The notes under the pieces were generated by a model that made no database searches, was not told the origin of the DNA, and worked only from the letters and a program-made list of their open reading frames with translations. Positions 17,827 through 26,925 of a stretch of DNA of 51,102 nt are shown in pieces. Location: NCBI GenBank assembly GCA_024228115.1, contig JAAETT010000586.1, positions 1 through 51,102 on the forward strand. The letters run 5' to 3'. A program made the position numbers and the translations under genes. Numbering within the stretch: position 1 is the stretch's first letter; each line of letters begins with the position of its first letter. The stretch is from a bacterium (GTDB taxonomy: Bacteria; Myxococcota_A; UBA9160; UBA6930).

Positions 17827-17942
17827 CCCAGACTCCTCCCAGGGGGTTTCAGTTGAGGGTACGCACGAGAACCCGAATTGATTGCATCGATCGAAGAAAA
17901 AGGGCGCGCTTCTGGGCGCACGTGCGCAACAGGATCTCGCAT

Positions 17943-18455
17943 TCAGGAGCATTCCTTTGGTTGTATCGATGCCCAGGGCCGGACGGCCTTCGGATCGCGC
18001 ACGCGCTCGGCCAGCTCGCCCAGGGTGGCGCCGCGGGTGGGATGAACGAGCTCCCCCGCCAGCTCGGCCAGGGGCTCGAGGACGAAAGCGCGAAGGTGCA
18101 GGCGGGGATGCGGCAGGATCAGCTGATCAGTCTCGAGCACGTGATCGTCGTAGAGAAGGAGATCGAGGTCGAGCACTCGCGGGCCGTCCTTCGGTCCCTC
18201 CCTCGAGCGGCCTGCGGCGGCTTCGATGGCCTGGAGGGCTTCGAGCAGGGCCAGGGGGGAGAGCGTGCTCCGGAGTTCCGCCACCCCGTTCAGGTAGGGA
18301 CCTTGGGGCGGCCCCCCTACGGGCGCGGTCTCGTAGAGCCGCGATGCTCGGGCCAGGCGGCACCCGTCGATCCGATCGAGCGCCTCCAGGGCCTCGGAAA
18401 GCCTGGCCTCCCGGTCCCCCAGATTCGATCCCATCCCGATGAAGACGCGTGCCAT
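17943..18455 (-). CDS. folK: 2-amino-4-hydroxy-6-hydroxymethyldihydropteridine diphosphokinase
   Basis: A 170-residue HPPK, which transfers pyrophosphate from ATP to the pterin alcohol in folate synthesis. The N-terminal IGMGSNLGDREARL, the middle YETAPVGGPPQGPYLNGV and the signature GPRVLDLDLLLYDD followed by LPHPRLHLRAFVLEPL are all present and diagnostic. The gene is divergent from the aminotransferase-LuxE-LuxC cluster with a 23-bp gap. No other folate gene is nearby. Confidence 0.95.
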   Translation of the reverse strand: MARVFIGMGSNLGDREARLSEALEALDRIDGCRLARASRLYETAPVGGPPQGPYLNGVAELRSTLSPLALLEALQAIEAAAGRSREGPKDGPRVLDLDLLLYDDHVLETDQLILPHPRLHLRAFVLEPLAELAGELVHPTRGATLGELAERVRDPKAVRPWASIQPKECS

Positions 18456-18478
18456 CAGGGCTCCTAGAGTATCCGGCC

Positions 18479-19753
18479 ATGCAGCCGGAAACCTCGCTTC
18501 CGGAGCTCCGCACGGAGATTCCCGGACCCAGCTCCCGGGCGCTCGCCCTGCGACTGGCGCGGGTCGAGAGCCGGAACGTCACCTGCCTCTCACCGACACC
18601 TCCGATCTTCTGGGAGAAGGCCGAGGGCGCCAACGTATGGGATGTGGATGGCAACCGCTTCGTCGATCTCGGCGGCGGCTTTGGCGTGGCGAATGCTGGC
18701 CATGCCCACCCTCTCGTCGCCGCTGCCGTTGCCGACCAGGCGGGTCGCCTGATGCACGCGATGGGCGATGTGCATCCTCCCGCCGTGAAGGTCGAGCTGC
18801 TCGAAGCGCTCGCCGCCCTCTTCCCCGGCGGTGGACCGGCACGCACGGTCCTCAGTTCGTCGGGCTCCGACGCAGTCGAAACCGCCCTCAAGACCGCACT
18901 CCTCGCGACCGGCCGCCCGGGAGTGATCGCCTTCGAAGGCGGCTACCACGGGCTGGCTCTGGGCGCTCTGGATTCCACCTGGCGCGACGATTTCCGCGCA
19001 CCCTTCGCGGGACGCATTCCCAACCGGACGTTCTTCGCGCGCTTCGGCGACCTGGATGATGTGGTCCGCAGCGCAGAGAAGGGCGGTGATGAGATCGGCG
19101 CAGTTCTCGTCGAGCCGGTTCAAGGCCGCGGTGGCGAGCGGATCCCGCCGGCCGGTTTTCTTGCAGGCCTGCGCCGGCTCTGCGATGAGCGAGGCTGGCT
19201 GCTGATCGCCGACGAGGTGTACACCGGCTTCGGACGAACAGGCCGCACCTTCGCCTGCGAGAACGAGAACGTCGTTCCCGACCTCTTGTGCGTCGCCAAG
19301 GGCCTGGCTTCCGGCATGCCCATCTCAGCATGCATAGGCCGCGCCGAGGTCATGGACGCCTGGCCGCTCTCCCATGGCGAAGCCCTCCACACGCAGACGT
19401 TTCTCGGGCACCCGCCCGGATGTGCCGCGGCATTGGCCTCGTTGGCCGTCCTCGAAAAAGAGGGCCTCGCCAAGCGCTCGTCCGAACTCGGCGCGTGGGC
19501 CCTCGAACGGATATCCCGATCGACCGCCGGCCTGGCCTCGGTTCGCGAATGCCGAGGTCTCGGGTTGATGATCGGTGTCGAATGCCTGGAGCCCGATCGT
19601 GCCGCACGGGTCACCCATGAAGCCCTGGCCGAGGGCTTCATCCTGTTGCCTTCGGGTGACCGCGGCGACGTGCTTTCGATCACGCCTCCGTTGACGATTG
19701 GACGCTCCGCTCTCGAGGCCGGTCTCGACACGCTTGCCCGGTTGCTGCAATGA
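18479..19753 (+). CDS. class III PLP-dependent aminotransferase
   Basis: A 424-residue fold-type I aminotransferase of the acetylornithine/GABA aminotransferase group. Features are VWDVDGNRFVDLGGGFGVAN, the PLP-phosphate-binding SSSGSDAVETALKTA, AFEGGYHGLALGAL, the Asp motif IADEVYTGFGRTG and the Schiff-base lysine in CVAKGLASGMPISA. The family moves amino groups to or from terminal aldehydes and keto acids. The ATG at 18479 was chosen because the extra codons before it lie in the folK promoter gap. The stop overlaps the next start (ATGA), tying it to the LuxE- and LuxC-like genes. A role in converting the aldehyde made by those enzymes into an amine is an inference. Confidence 0.9.
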   Translation: MQPETSLPELRTEIPGPSSRALALRLARVESRNVTCLSPTPPIFWEKAEGANVWDVDGNRFVDLGGGFGVANAGHAHPLVAAAVADQAGRLMHAMGDVHPPAVKVELLEALAALFPGGGPARTVLSSSGSDAVETALKTALLATGRPGVIAFEGGYHGLALGALDSTWRDDFRAPFAGRIPNRTFFARFGDLDDVVRSAEKGGDEIGAVLVEPVQGRGGERIPPAGFLAGLRRLCDERGWLLIADEVYTGFGRTGRTFACENENVVPDLLCVAKGLASGMPISACIGRAEVMDAWPLSHGEALHTQTFLGHPPGCAAALASLAVLEKEGLAKRSSELGAWALERISRSTAGLASVRECRGLGLMIGVECLEPDRAARVTHEALAEGFILLPSGDRGDVLSITPPLTIGRSALEAGLDTLARLLQ

Positions 19754-20841
19754 CGGCGCCGGAGGCCGAGGTGCTGCGGTGGATGCGTGAAACCCCGGAC
19801 GAGCGGGACGACGAACGTTTCCTGCGTCTGGCTCTCGCCGTGTTCGCCCATCAATTCGCTCACTGCGAGCCTTATCGCCGCTTCTGCGAGGGCCGCGGCC
19901 GGACACCCGACACGATTCGAAGCTGGACGGAAATTCCGGCGGTCCCGACCGGGGCGTTCAAGGAGCTTCGCCTCGCGAGCTTCCCCGAGGAGCGGACGCG
20001 CCACGTCTTCCGTACGAGTGGAACCGCGACCGACCGTCGCGGCGAGCTCCACCTCGAAAGCCTGGAAGCGTACGAGGCTTCTCTCGTGCCCAGCTTCGAA
20101 CGAGGCATGCTCCCGGACCTGCCCGACGAACTCCCGGTTCGGATGCTCAGCATGGTGCCCTCTCCGGCAGAAGCTCCAGACTCCTCTCTTTCCCACATGT
20201 TGGGCGTGATGCACGAGCGACGCGGCGACACCGAGAGCCGCTTCCTCGTCGAGGACGGTGAACTCCGGGAGCAGATGACGAAGGACGGGTTGGAGACATC
20301 CGCAAAGAGCGATTTGCCGATCTTGTTATGCGGTACAGCCTTCGCCTTCGTACACCTGCTCGACGCAATGGCGGCTTCCGGCCAACACCTCGTCCTACCG
20401 CCGAGCGCCCGCATCATGGAAACCGGGGGCTTCAAGGGCCGTGCGCGAAGCATGGATCGCGACGCCCTGTATGCCTGGATCACGGATCGTCTGGGCGTAC
20501 CGACTGAGCGCATCGTCAATCAGTACGGGATGACCGAGTTGGCAAGTCAGTTCTACGACACCGTCCTGTCCCGACCGGGAGAGCCAAGGCGAAAACGCAT
20601 CCCGCCTTGGGTACGCGTCCGCATGGTCGATCCGGAGAGAGGAAACGAAGTAGGAAGGGGCGAAGCCGGTGTGATCCGGATCCTCGATCTCGCGAACATC
20701 GGCAGCATCCTCGCGATCCAGACCGCCGACCTCGGCACGACCCAGGGAGACGGGTTCGAAGTCCTTGGGAGGGCCCGAGGAGCCGAAGCCCGCGGTTGCT
20801 CGATCGCGGCCGATGAGATGCTCAGTGCCGCGCGCCCCTGA
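19750..20841 (+). CDS. LuxE/PaaK-like acyl-protein synthetase
   Basis: A 363-residue member of the LuxE family of adenylate-forming enzymes, which activate a carboxylic acid with ATP and pass the acyl group to a protein thiol for reduction. Characteristic parts are the substrate-entry segment VPTGAFKELRLASFP, the phosphate-binding FRTSGTATDRRGELH and the C-terminal NQYGMTELASQFYD with the later domain around LDLANIGSILAIQTADLG. The length matches LuxE. It overlaps the aminotransferase stop by 4 nt and its own end overlaps the luxC-like start by about 29 nt. No luxA or luxB accompanies it, so light production is not implied. The natural acyl substrate is unknown. Confidence 0.85.
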   Translation: MTAPEAEVLRWMRETPDERDDERFLRLALAVFAHQFAHCEPYRRFCEGRGRTPDTIRSWTEIPAVPTGAFKELRLASFPEERTRHVFRTSGTATDRRGELHLESLEAYEASLVPSFERGMLPDLPDELPVRMLSMVPSPAEAPDSSLSHMLGVMHERRGDTESRFLVEDGELREQMTKDGLETSAKSDLPILLCGTAFAFVHLLDAMAASGQHLVLPPSARIMETGGFKGRARSMDRDALYAWITDRLGVPTERIVNQYGMTELASQFYDTVLSRPGEPRRKRIPPWVRVRMVDPERGNEVGRGEAGVIRILDLANIGSILAIQTADLGTTQGDGFEVLGRARGAEARGCSIAADEMLSAARP

Positions 20842-22066
20842 GATACAGAACACCTGGGCCAGGCTTCGCGAAGCGGGCCGCGCCCTGGGCGCACGGGACC
20901 AGGAGGCCAACCTGGGAGCATTGGCAATGCTCCTGGATGAGCTCGCGCTTCCGAGCTCGGAAATTCGTCGACACCTCGCGACCACATTGCCCGAAGCCAC
21001 GGGATTCCACCCAGCGAACTTGCGAGCTGGCCTCGAGCTGGCCCTCGCGAATTGGACGGGCGAAGCCTTGCGCAACCTCGTCCGTAGGGAACTGGGCGAG
21101 GATGCATCCCAACGCGCCCGCGGCTTCGACTCCACCGCAGTGCTTCTCGGAGGCGCGCTTCCGATGCCGAGCATTCTCTCGCTCGTCGCACCTCTGGTCG
21201 TCGGATCCCCCGTCTTTGCCCGCAGCGGCCGACACGATTCCGTGACCGCCGCGACCATCGCCGCTGCGTTGAACCGGTTGGATCCGGAACTCGGCGCATG
21301 CCTCTCCCTGACCACGATCTCTCGCGACGAGCGGGAAGCGCTGGATGCGTTCCTTCGAGCGGAATGCGTCGTCGCCACGGGCTCCGACGAAACGCTCGCC
21401 GAGATTGCCGGGCGAATCGATCCGGGAACGCGCTTCGTGGGTCATGGGCATCGTTTGTCGGTGGCGGTGATCGGCGCCGAAGCCGACCCGGCCCAGGTGG
21501 CGGACGCGCTCGCACTCGACGTGGCATTGTGGGATCAACTCGGCTGCCTCTCACCGATCGCGGCCTGGGTGCTTGCTCCAGATGGCGAGGTACCGGCCTC
21601 CCTCGAAGCCGAGTTGGTTCGGGCCTTCGGGCAAGTGGCTCAAAAGCTACCTCGTGGCACGATCTCGCCTGAAGCCGGAGCGACGCTCGCCCAGGAACGT
21701 GACGGTGCAGAGCTTCGTGCAGCGTCGAATGAGCGCGTGCGTCTGCACGTCGGCGAGGGCTGGACCCTCGTCATCGAAAGCTCTTCCTTGACGGGTCCGG
21801 CGCCGCTGCATCGCTTCCTCCGCCTGCATCCGGTGCCCGATCTTGCCTCCCTGCAAACCAGCCTGGCACCCCTCGCTCCCCGCTTGGCTGCCGTGGGGCT
21901 GGCCGCCGGGCCCGACGAGAAGGCCCGGATCCTCGAGGCCCTGGGGCCGCTGGCGCCTTCGCGCATCGCCCCGCTAGGGCGAATGCAGGCGCCTCCTCTT
22001 GGCTGGCATCATGATGGGCAAGGTGTGCTGTGGCCGCTGGTCCGTTTCACCGATATCGAGGTGTAG
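20813..22066 (+). CDS. LuxC-like acyl-CoA/acyl-protein reductase
   Basis: A predicted 417-residue NADPH-dependent reductase of the LuxC family (aldehyde dehydrogenase fold), which reduces an activated acyl group to an aldehyde. Supporting parts are GALPMPSILSLVAPLVVGSP (cofactor region), VATGSDETLAEIAGRIDP and FVGHGHRLSVAVIGAEAD. The cysteine in WDQLGCLSP is a candidate acyl-enzyme nucleophile. The ATG at 20813 gives a 29-nt overlap with luxE-like. A GTG at 20825 is possible. With the LuxE-like neighbour it would form a fatty acid reductase complex, and the aminotransferase gene at the head of the unit is unusual company. Confidence 0.85.
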   Translation: MRCSVPRAPEIQNTWARLREAGRALGARDQEANLGALAMLLDELALPSSEIRRHLATTLPEATGFHPANLRAGLELALANWTGEALRNLVRRELGEDASQRARGFDSTAVLLGGALPMPSILSLVAPLVVGSPVFARSGRHDSVTAATIAAALNRLDPELGACLSLTTISRDEREALDAFLRAECVVATGSDETLAEIAGRIDPGTRFVGHGHRLSVAVIGAEADPAQVADALALDVALWDQLGCLSPIAAWVLAPDGEVPASLEAELVRAFGQVAQKLPRGTISPEAGATLAQERDGAELRAASNERVRLHVGEGWTLVIESSSLTGPAPLHRFLRLHPVPDLASLQTSLAPLAPRLAAVGLAAGPDEKARILEALGPLAPSRIAPLGRMQAPPLGWHHDGQGVLWPLVRFTDIEV

Positions 22067-22079
22067 TGAGCGGGATGCA

Positions 22080-22556
22080 GTGAACACACGGGATCAGGAC
22101 AAAGGGCTCGCCCACGCAGGGATCGGTGCGGCTGGAGCCGGTGCATTTGGGATGACGCTGGCCGCGTTGATGGATGTGGCGCTCGTCCGGTTCCCTCCGA
22201 CCTCGGGAGAGGCAGTGGCCGCCACCACACTGATGGGGCTCTTCGGCGCAGCAACCGGCGGCACAATCGGCCTTCTCTGGCCGCGTATCCCCAGGCTCGG
22301 GCCGATGACCAGCGGGGGCCTGCTTGGGGCGGCAGCTGGATTGTTCGCGCTGTTCTTCTCGTTTGGCCTGCTCTTTTTCCTGGGCGGCGAGCTGCACCTC
22401 CGCTTCCTCGGCAGGGTCACCTGGCTGAGCCTGCTCGTTCCGTCCTTCGTATTCACGCTAGTCAGCGCTGCAACGCGCCAGTTGCTACCGAAGCGATGGG
22501 CAGAAGCGTCGCTGGCTCGGACGAACGTATTCTTGTGGGCGGGTGTCCTTGCCTGA
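22080..22556 (+). CDS. small multi-pass membrane protein of unknown function
   Basis: A predicted 158-residue protein with about four hydrophobic segments (AGIGAAGAGAFGMTLAALMD, AATTLMGLFGAATGGTIGLL, GGLLGAAAGLFALFFSFGLL, TWLSLLVPSFVFTLVSA), glycine- and alanine-rich. The GTG at 22080 lies 13 bp after the luxC-like stop and gives an N-terminus free of the upstream gene. The family is not recognised. Its position between the LuxC-like gene and the sulfatase-family gene, within one directional run, suggests co-transcription and perhaps a role in lipid or envelope handling, but that is inference only. Confidence 0.55.
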   Translation: MNTRDQDKGLAHAGIGAAGAGAFGMTLAALMDVALVRFPPTSGEAVAATTLMGLFGAATGGTIGLLWPRIPRLGPMTSGGLLGAAAGLFALFFSFGLLFFLGGELHLRFLGRVTWLSLLVPSFVFTLVSAATRQLLPKRWAEASLARTNVFLWAGVLA

Positions 22557-22571
22557 GTCCTTGCTGCCGAC

Positions 22572-24148
22572 TTGTTTCCGCTGTTAGGCGCTCATCCGGC
22601 CCCCGTACTTGCGGGATTTGCGGCTGGCATCGGCTGCCTCACCCTGCTCGTCCGACTACGCCCGGGCCACGTCCCATTGGATGGCTTGCTCGTCCTCGTG
22701 CTCGGTCTCCTCGTCACCTGGCCCTCCCCTTCTCCATCGAAACCGGACCACCCGAGGCCGGCGCCGCGCTCGGTGGTGGTTCTCCTGCTCGACACGACAC
22801 GAGCGGACGCACTCGGCGCCTACGACGCCGGCCCTGGCGTGACTCCTGTGCTCGATCGCCTGGCCGCAGGAGGCAGTGTGTTCGAACAGGTCGTGAGTAC
22901 CTCGCCGTGGATTGCGCCCTCCCACGCATCGATGTTCACCGGGCATTTCCCGCGCACCCACGGTGTGCGAAACGGCACGCCGCGCCGACTGGATGCCGCC
23001 TTCGAAACGACAGCGGAACGGCTCGCCACTGCGGGCTACCAGACCGCTGCCATTTCCTCGAACAGCTGGTTGCGGGTCGCGAACATCGTGCAGGGTTTTC
23101 AGCATTTCGAAGAAGTGAACCACCTCCACCGGGACAAACTCCTGCTGTCACGAGCGATGCGCTACTGCGGTCTCGGCTGGGAGCAGTGGATCGACCGGGG
23201 TGCCTCGGAAGCGGAGACCGCGATCGACACCTGGATGGCCAGCTCGATGCGGATCGTCCCTTCTTCTTGTTCCTGAATCCCTTCGAAGCCCACAATCCCT
23301 ACCTCCCACCGCTGCGTGATCGCGGCGTTCAGGGCCCGGGTAGCTGGCTCCGGGGCATCCGTGCCATGCGCGGATACCACCCGGTGCGTTGGCATTCGAA
23401 CCCGCCGAGGCAACCCTGGCGCGTTGCGGCCACACGGGCGCTCTATCGCAGCGGTGTTCGCTATCAGGATCGGCCCATCGGTCGGATCCTCGAGGTGATC
23501 CGCAGCCACGTGGAGCTCGACGACGTTCTTCTCATCGTCACATCCGATCACGGTGACAACCTTGGGGAAGCCGATCGTTGGGGCCATCAATTCGACTTGA
23601 ACGATGCGCTGATCCGGGTGCCGTTCATCGCACGGGCTCCGGATGTGTTTCCCGCCGGCGAGCGGATCCGGGAAGCCCACCAGACCCTCGACCTGCACGC
23701 GACCTTGATCGATTGGGCGGGCCTCGAGCAGGACGACAGCCCCGCCCAGAGCCTCCTCCCCGATGCGCGGCAACCCCGCGAAGCGACCTACGCCGAGGTC
23801 TACCCGGAAGCCTGGATGCTCAGCCGTATCGATCCGGCTGGAAGCCGCAGCGCGGACGAGCTCGATACGCCCGTCTGGGCGATCCGCCGCGATGGGCACA
23901 AGCTCGTCGTGCGGCGCGGCGGTGAGCGGTTGTACGACCTGGACGCCGACCCGGGAGAAGCTCGAGACGCCCTCGCCGAGGATCCGGAGCGAGCCGCCGC
24001 CCTCCGACGCGAGCTCGACGCCTGGCTGGAGCGCTTTCCCGGCCCCCGCCCAGACGCTGTCGCTCCCCAGCCGACCCTGACCCCCTCCGACTCGGAAGCG
24101 CTGGATCCCGAGACCCGCCGCCAGCTCGAGGCACTCGGCTATATGTGA
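22572..24148 (+). pseudogene. sulfatase/alkaline-phosphatase superfamily gene, frameshifted
   Basis: Two adjoining frames together make one sulfatase-family protein of about 525 residues. The first part (22572 to about 23245) has two membrane helices, then the metal-binding VVVLLLDTTRADALG and PSHASMFTGHFPRTHGV. The second part, in another frame from about 23246, continues with ADRPFFLFLNPFEAHNPYLP, VTSDHGDNLGEADRWGHQ and the family's C-terminal LYDLDADPGEARD. A one-base loss in the AGCTCGATGCGG region near 23245 explains the break. The residue in the nucleophile position (Cys, Ser or Thr in this superfamily) is Ile114, codon ATT at 22911. Both facts point to a non-functional gene, though a sequencing error at the shift remains possible. 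Confidence 0.75.
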
Positions 24149-24188
24149 GTCCCCTGGGGGATTCTGGGTGGCTCAACTAGAACCGGGA

Positions 24189-24224
24189 CGGTCCGATATT
24201 TACAGGACTGAATCGGTCCGATAT
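24189..24224. promoter_or_regulatory. direct-repeat operator at the SUF promoter
   Basis: The 11-mer CGGTCCGATAT occurs twice, at 24189-24199 and 24214-24224, with a 25-bp period. The first copy abuts the -35 box and the second overlaps the -10 box, an ideal place for repression by the Rrf2 regulator encoded just downstream. Confidence 0.6.
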
Positions 24225-24227
24225 ATT
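24199..24227 (+). promoter_or_regulatory. sigma-70-like promoter of the SUF operon
   Basis: TTTACA at 24199-24204 and TATATT at 24222-24227 are 17 bp apart, each matching five of six consensus bases. Transcription would begin near 24234, about 30 nt before the regulator start codon at 24263. It is the only AT-rich patch in this part of the window. Confidence 0.7.
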
Positions 24228-24262
24228 TCGCTCCTCCTCGAGCCCCCCAGGCCAGCCAACCC

Positions 24263-24703
24263 ATGCTCCGAATCACCAAGCTCACCGACTACGGGATCGT
24301 CCTGCTCGTCCGCTTCGCGCAGGAGGCCAGCGGCACGACGCTGACGGCACGTGAAATGTCGGAAGCCACCGAGCTGCCGCTACCGGTCGTGAGCAAGATG
24401 TTGAAATCCCTGGCAAGCGCGGACCTGCTGGTTTCTCAGCGCGGCTCTCGGGGCGGCTACCAGCTCGCGAGGAAGCCGGAAACCGTGAACGTGGCGGAGA
24501 TCGTCGAGGCCCTCGAAGGCCCGATCGCGTTGATGGAATGTGTCACCGCCGATGGCCTCTGCGATCAGGAATCGCATTGCGGCCTGCGCGCGCCCTGGCA
24601 ACGCATCAACAGCGCCATCCAGACCACGCTCACTCAGGTCAGCCTGGCCGAGCTCGCCGCCGACATGCCTCCCCGCCACCGAACCACTCTGGCCATCGCC
24701 TAG
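24263..24703 (+). CDS. Rrf2 family SUF operon regulator (IscR/SufR-like)
   Basis: A 146-residue winged-helix regulator that probably senses Fe-S cluster status. It has the Rrf2 start MLRITKLTDYGIVLLVRFA, the recognition region LPLPVVSKMLKSLASADLL, the wing SQRGSRGGYQLAR and three cysteines in ECVTADGLCDQESHCGL (spacing 6 and 5), which match the [2Fe-2S] ligand region of IscR-type proteins. It is the first gene of the suf operon, 18 nt before sufB. The direct-repeat operator over its promoter suggests negative autoregulation when clusters are plentiful. It fits the group called SUF system Fe-S cluster assembly regulator. Confidence 0.92.
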   Translation: MLRITKLTDYGIVLLVRFAQEASGTTLTAREMSEATELPLPVVSKMLKSLASADLLVSQRGSRGGYQLARKPETVNVAEIVEALEGPIALMECVTADGLCDQESHCGLRAPWQRINSAIQTTLTQVSLAELAADMPPRHRTTLAIA

Positions 24704-24721
24704 CACAGGATCCGGAACCCC

Positions 24722-26170
24722 ATGTCAGAGACCATCGAACAACTCGCGGAGCGCGAGTACGAATACGGCTTCGTCACGGACATCGAAGAGGAGCGTATTC
24801 CGAAGGGGCTCTCCGAGGAGATCGTCCGGATCATCTCTGCCAAGAAAGATGAACCCGAGTGGCTGCTCGAATGGCGCCTCAAGGCCTTCAAGCGCTTTCA
24901 ACAGATGCTCGCGGAGGGCCACCGCCCGGATTGGGCGAATATCTCCTACCCGGAGATCGACTTCCAGGACATGTACTACTACGCCGCTCCCAAGCAGAAG
25001 AAGCAGCTCGAGAGCCTGGACGAGGTCGATCCGGAGCTTCTCGCAACCTACGACAAGCTGGGAATCCCGCTTCAGGAACAGAAGCGCCTTTCGGGTGTCG
25101 CCGTCGATGCGGTCTTCGACAGTGTCTCGGTCGCAACGACCTACAAGGACGAACTCGAAAAGAAGGGCATCCTCTTCGGTTCCTTCTCTGAAGCGGTCAA
25201 GGATCATCCGGAGCTCGTTCGGAAATACCTCGGGTCGGTCGTCCCCTATTCGGACAACTTCTTCGCTGCCCTCAACTCCGCTGTCTTCAGCGACGGCTCG
25301 TTTGCTTACATCCCGAAGGGAGTGCGCTGCCCGATGGAGCTCTCGACCTACTTCCGGATCAATGCACAGGAAACGGGCCAGTTCGAGCGCACCCTGATCA
25401 TTGCCGAAGAGAGCTCCTACGTGAGCTACCTCGAGGGCTGCACGGCACCGATGCGCGACGAAAACCAGCTGCACGCGGCCGTCGTGGAACTGGTCGCACT
25501 GGACGATGCCGAGATCAAGTACTCGACCGTCCAGAACTGGTACCCGGGCGACAAGGATGGCAAGGGCGGCATCTACAACTTCGTGACGAAACGCGGCGCT
25601 TGTCGCGGCAAGCGCTCGAAGATCTCCTGGACCCAGGTCGAGACCGGTTCTGCCATCACCTGGAAGTATCCGGGCTGCATCCTCCAGGGCGACGATTCCG
25701 TGGGGGAGTTCTACTCGGTCGCCTTGACGAACAACCGGCAACAGGCCGACACCGGCACGAAGATGATCCACATCGGCAAGAACACGAAGAGCACGATCAT
25801 CTCGAAGGGTATCTCCGCGGGACACGGCCAGCAGAGCTATCGCGGCCTCGTACGCATCGGCCCGAAGGCACATGGTGCGCGGAACTACAGTCAGTGCGAT
25901 TCCCTTTTGCTCGGCGACAAATGCGGCGCGCACACCTTCCCCTACCTCGAGGTCAAGAACGCGTCTTCCACCCTCGAACACGAGGCCACCACGTCCAAGA
26001 TCGGGGAAGATCAGCTCTTCTTTTGCCGACAACGCGGAATTTCCGAGGAGGACGCGATCTCGATGATCGTGAACGGCTTCTGCAAGGAGGTGCTCCGCGA
26101 ACTCCCGATGGAGTTCGCCGTGGAGGCCCAGGCATTGCTAGGCGTATCGTTGGAAGGGAGTGTGGGTTAG
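24722..26170 (+). CDS. sufB: Fe-S cluster assembly scaffold subunit SufB
   Basis: A 482-residue beta-helix protein that forms the SufBC2D scaffold on which clusters are built. Full-length SufB features are present: the N-terminal helical region, [54 protein letters not shown], and the C-terminal [20 protein letters not shown] with [12 protein letters not shown]. It is the longest gene of the operon and comes directly after the regulator. The reading frame ends in TAG, which overlaps a possible GTG start of sufC. Confidence 0.97.
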   Translation: MSETIEQLAEREYEYGFVTDIEEERIPKGLSEEIVRIISAKKDEPEWLLEWRLKAFKRFQQMLAEGHRPDWANISYPEIDFQDMYYYAAPKQKKQLESLDEVDPELLATYDKLGIPLQEQKRLSGVAVDAVFDSVSVATTYKDELEKKGILFGSFSEAVKDHPELVRKYLGSVVPYSDNFFAALNSAVFSDGSFAYIPKGVRCPMELSTYFRINAQETGQFERTLIIAEESSYVSYLEGCTAPMRDENQLHAAVVELVALDDAEIKYSTVQNWYPGDKDGKGGIYNFVTKRGACRGKRSKISWTQVETGSAITWKYPGCILQGDDSVGEFYSVALTNNRQQADTGTKMIHIGKNTKSTIISKGISAGHGQQSYRGLVRIGPKAHGARNYSQCDSLLLGDKCGAHTFPYLEVKNASSTLEHEATTSKIGEDQLFFCRQRGISEEDAISMIVNGFCKEVLRELPMEFAVEAQALLGVSLEGSVG

Positions 26171-26175
26171 TGACG

Positions 26176-26925
26176 ATGCTCGAAATCGAGAACCTCCATG
26201 CCACAGCGGGAGAAGCGGAGATCCTGAAAGGGATAAACCTCACGATTCGCCCGGGTGAGGTGCATGCCATCATGGGCCCGAATGGCTCCGGAAAGAGCAC
26301 CCTGGCCGGTGTCCTTTCGGGCCGACCGGCCTTCGAAGCGACGAAGGGTTCCGTTCTCTATCAGGGGAAGAACCTGCTCGAGTTGGAACCGGAGCAGCGC
26401 GCGAGAGACGGAATCTTCCTCGCCTTCCAGTATCCAGTCGAGATCCCCGGCGTGACGAACAACTACTTCCTCAAGGCTTCGCTGAACGCGATCCGCGCTC
26501 ATCGGGGCGAAGAGGAACTCGACGCCATGGATTTCCTCACCGTCGTCAAGGAGAAGATGAAGATCGTCGAGATGCCCAAGGATCTGATGGGCCGGCCGAT
26601 CAACGAAGGATTCTCCGGGGGAGAGAAGAAGCGCAACGAGGTGCTTCAGATGCTGCTCCTGGAGCCGAAGCTCATGGTTCTCGACGAAACCGATTCGGGC
26701 CTCGACATCGACGCCCTTCGCGTCGTGGCGACGGGCGTGAACCACTTGCGCAGCCCGGAGCGCTCGATGCTGCTGATCACGCACTACCAGCGCTTGCTCG
26801 ACTACATCGTTCCCGATTTCGTTCACGTGCTCTCCGAAGGACGCATCATTCGCAGTGGCGGCAAGGAACTGGCGCACGAACTCGAAGAGAAGGGGTACGG
26901 CTGGATCGAGGAGGCTCGCGCGTGA
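26176..26925 (+). CDS. sufC: Fe-S assembly ATPase SufC
   Basis: A 249-residue ABC-type ATPase that drives conformational change of the SufB-SufD scaffold. Walker A (GPNGSGKSTLAGVLSG), the Q loop in FLAFQYPVEIPGV, the signature FSGGEKKRNEVLQ and Walker B (MVLDETDSGLDID) are intact. The ATG at 26176 gives the usual MLEIENLHA start. A GTG at 26170, overlapping the sufB stop, has better spacing to the GGGAG sequence and would add two residues. The end overlaps the sufD start by 4 nt (GTGA). Confidence 0.96.
   Translation: MLEIENLHATAGEAEILKGINLTIRPGEVHAIMGPNGSGKSTLAGVLSGRPAFEATKGSVLYQGKNLLELEPEQRARDGIFLAFQYPVEIPGVTNNYFLKASLNAIRAHRGEEELDAMDFLTVVKEKMKIVEMPKDLMGRPINEGFSGGEKKRNEVLQMLLLEPKLMVLDETDSGLDIDALRVVATGVNHLRSPERSMLLITHYQRLLDYIVPDFVHVLSEGRIIRSGGKELAHELEEKGYGWIEEARA

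Noticed and set aside
22496-23245. An open frame at the start of the longer sulfatase-region frame, taken as one 550-residue protein
   Set aside because: Its first 250 residues read as arginine- and proline-rich shadow of the true frame. The sulfatase motifs in this part are in the other frame, so a frameshift explains both.
25600-26169. A long N-terminal extension of SufC within sufB
   Set aside because: The open frame extends upstream only as a shadow of sufB. SufC homologues start at MLEIENL.
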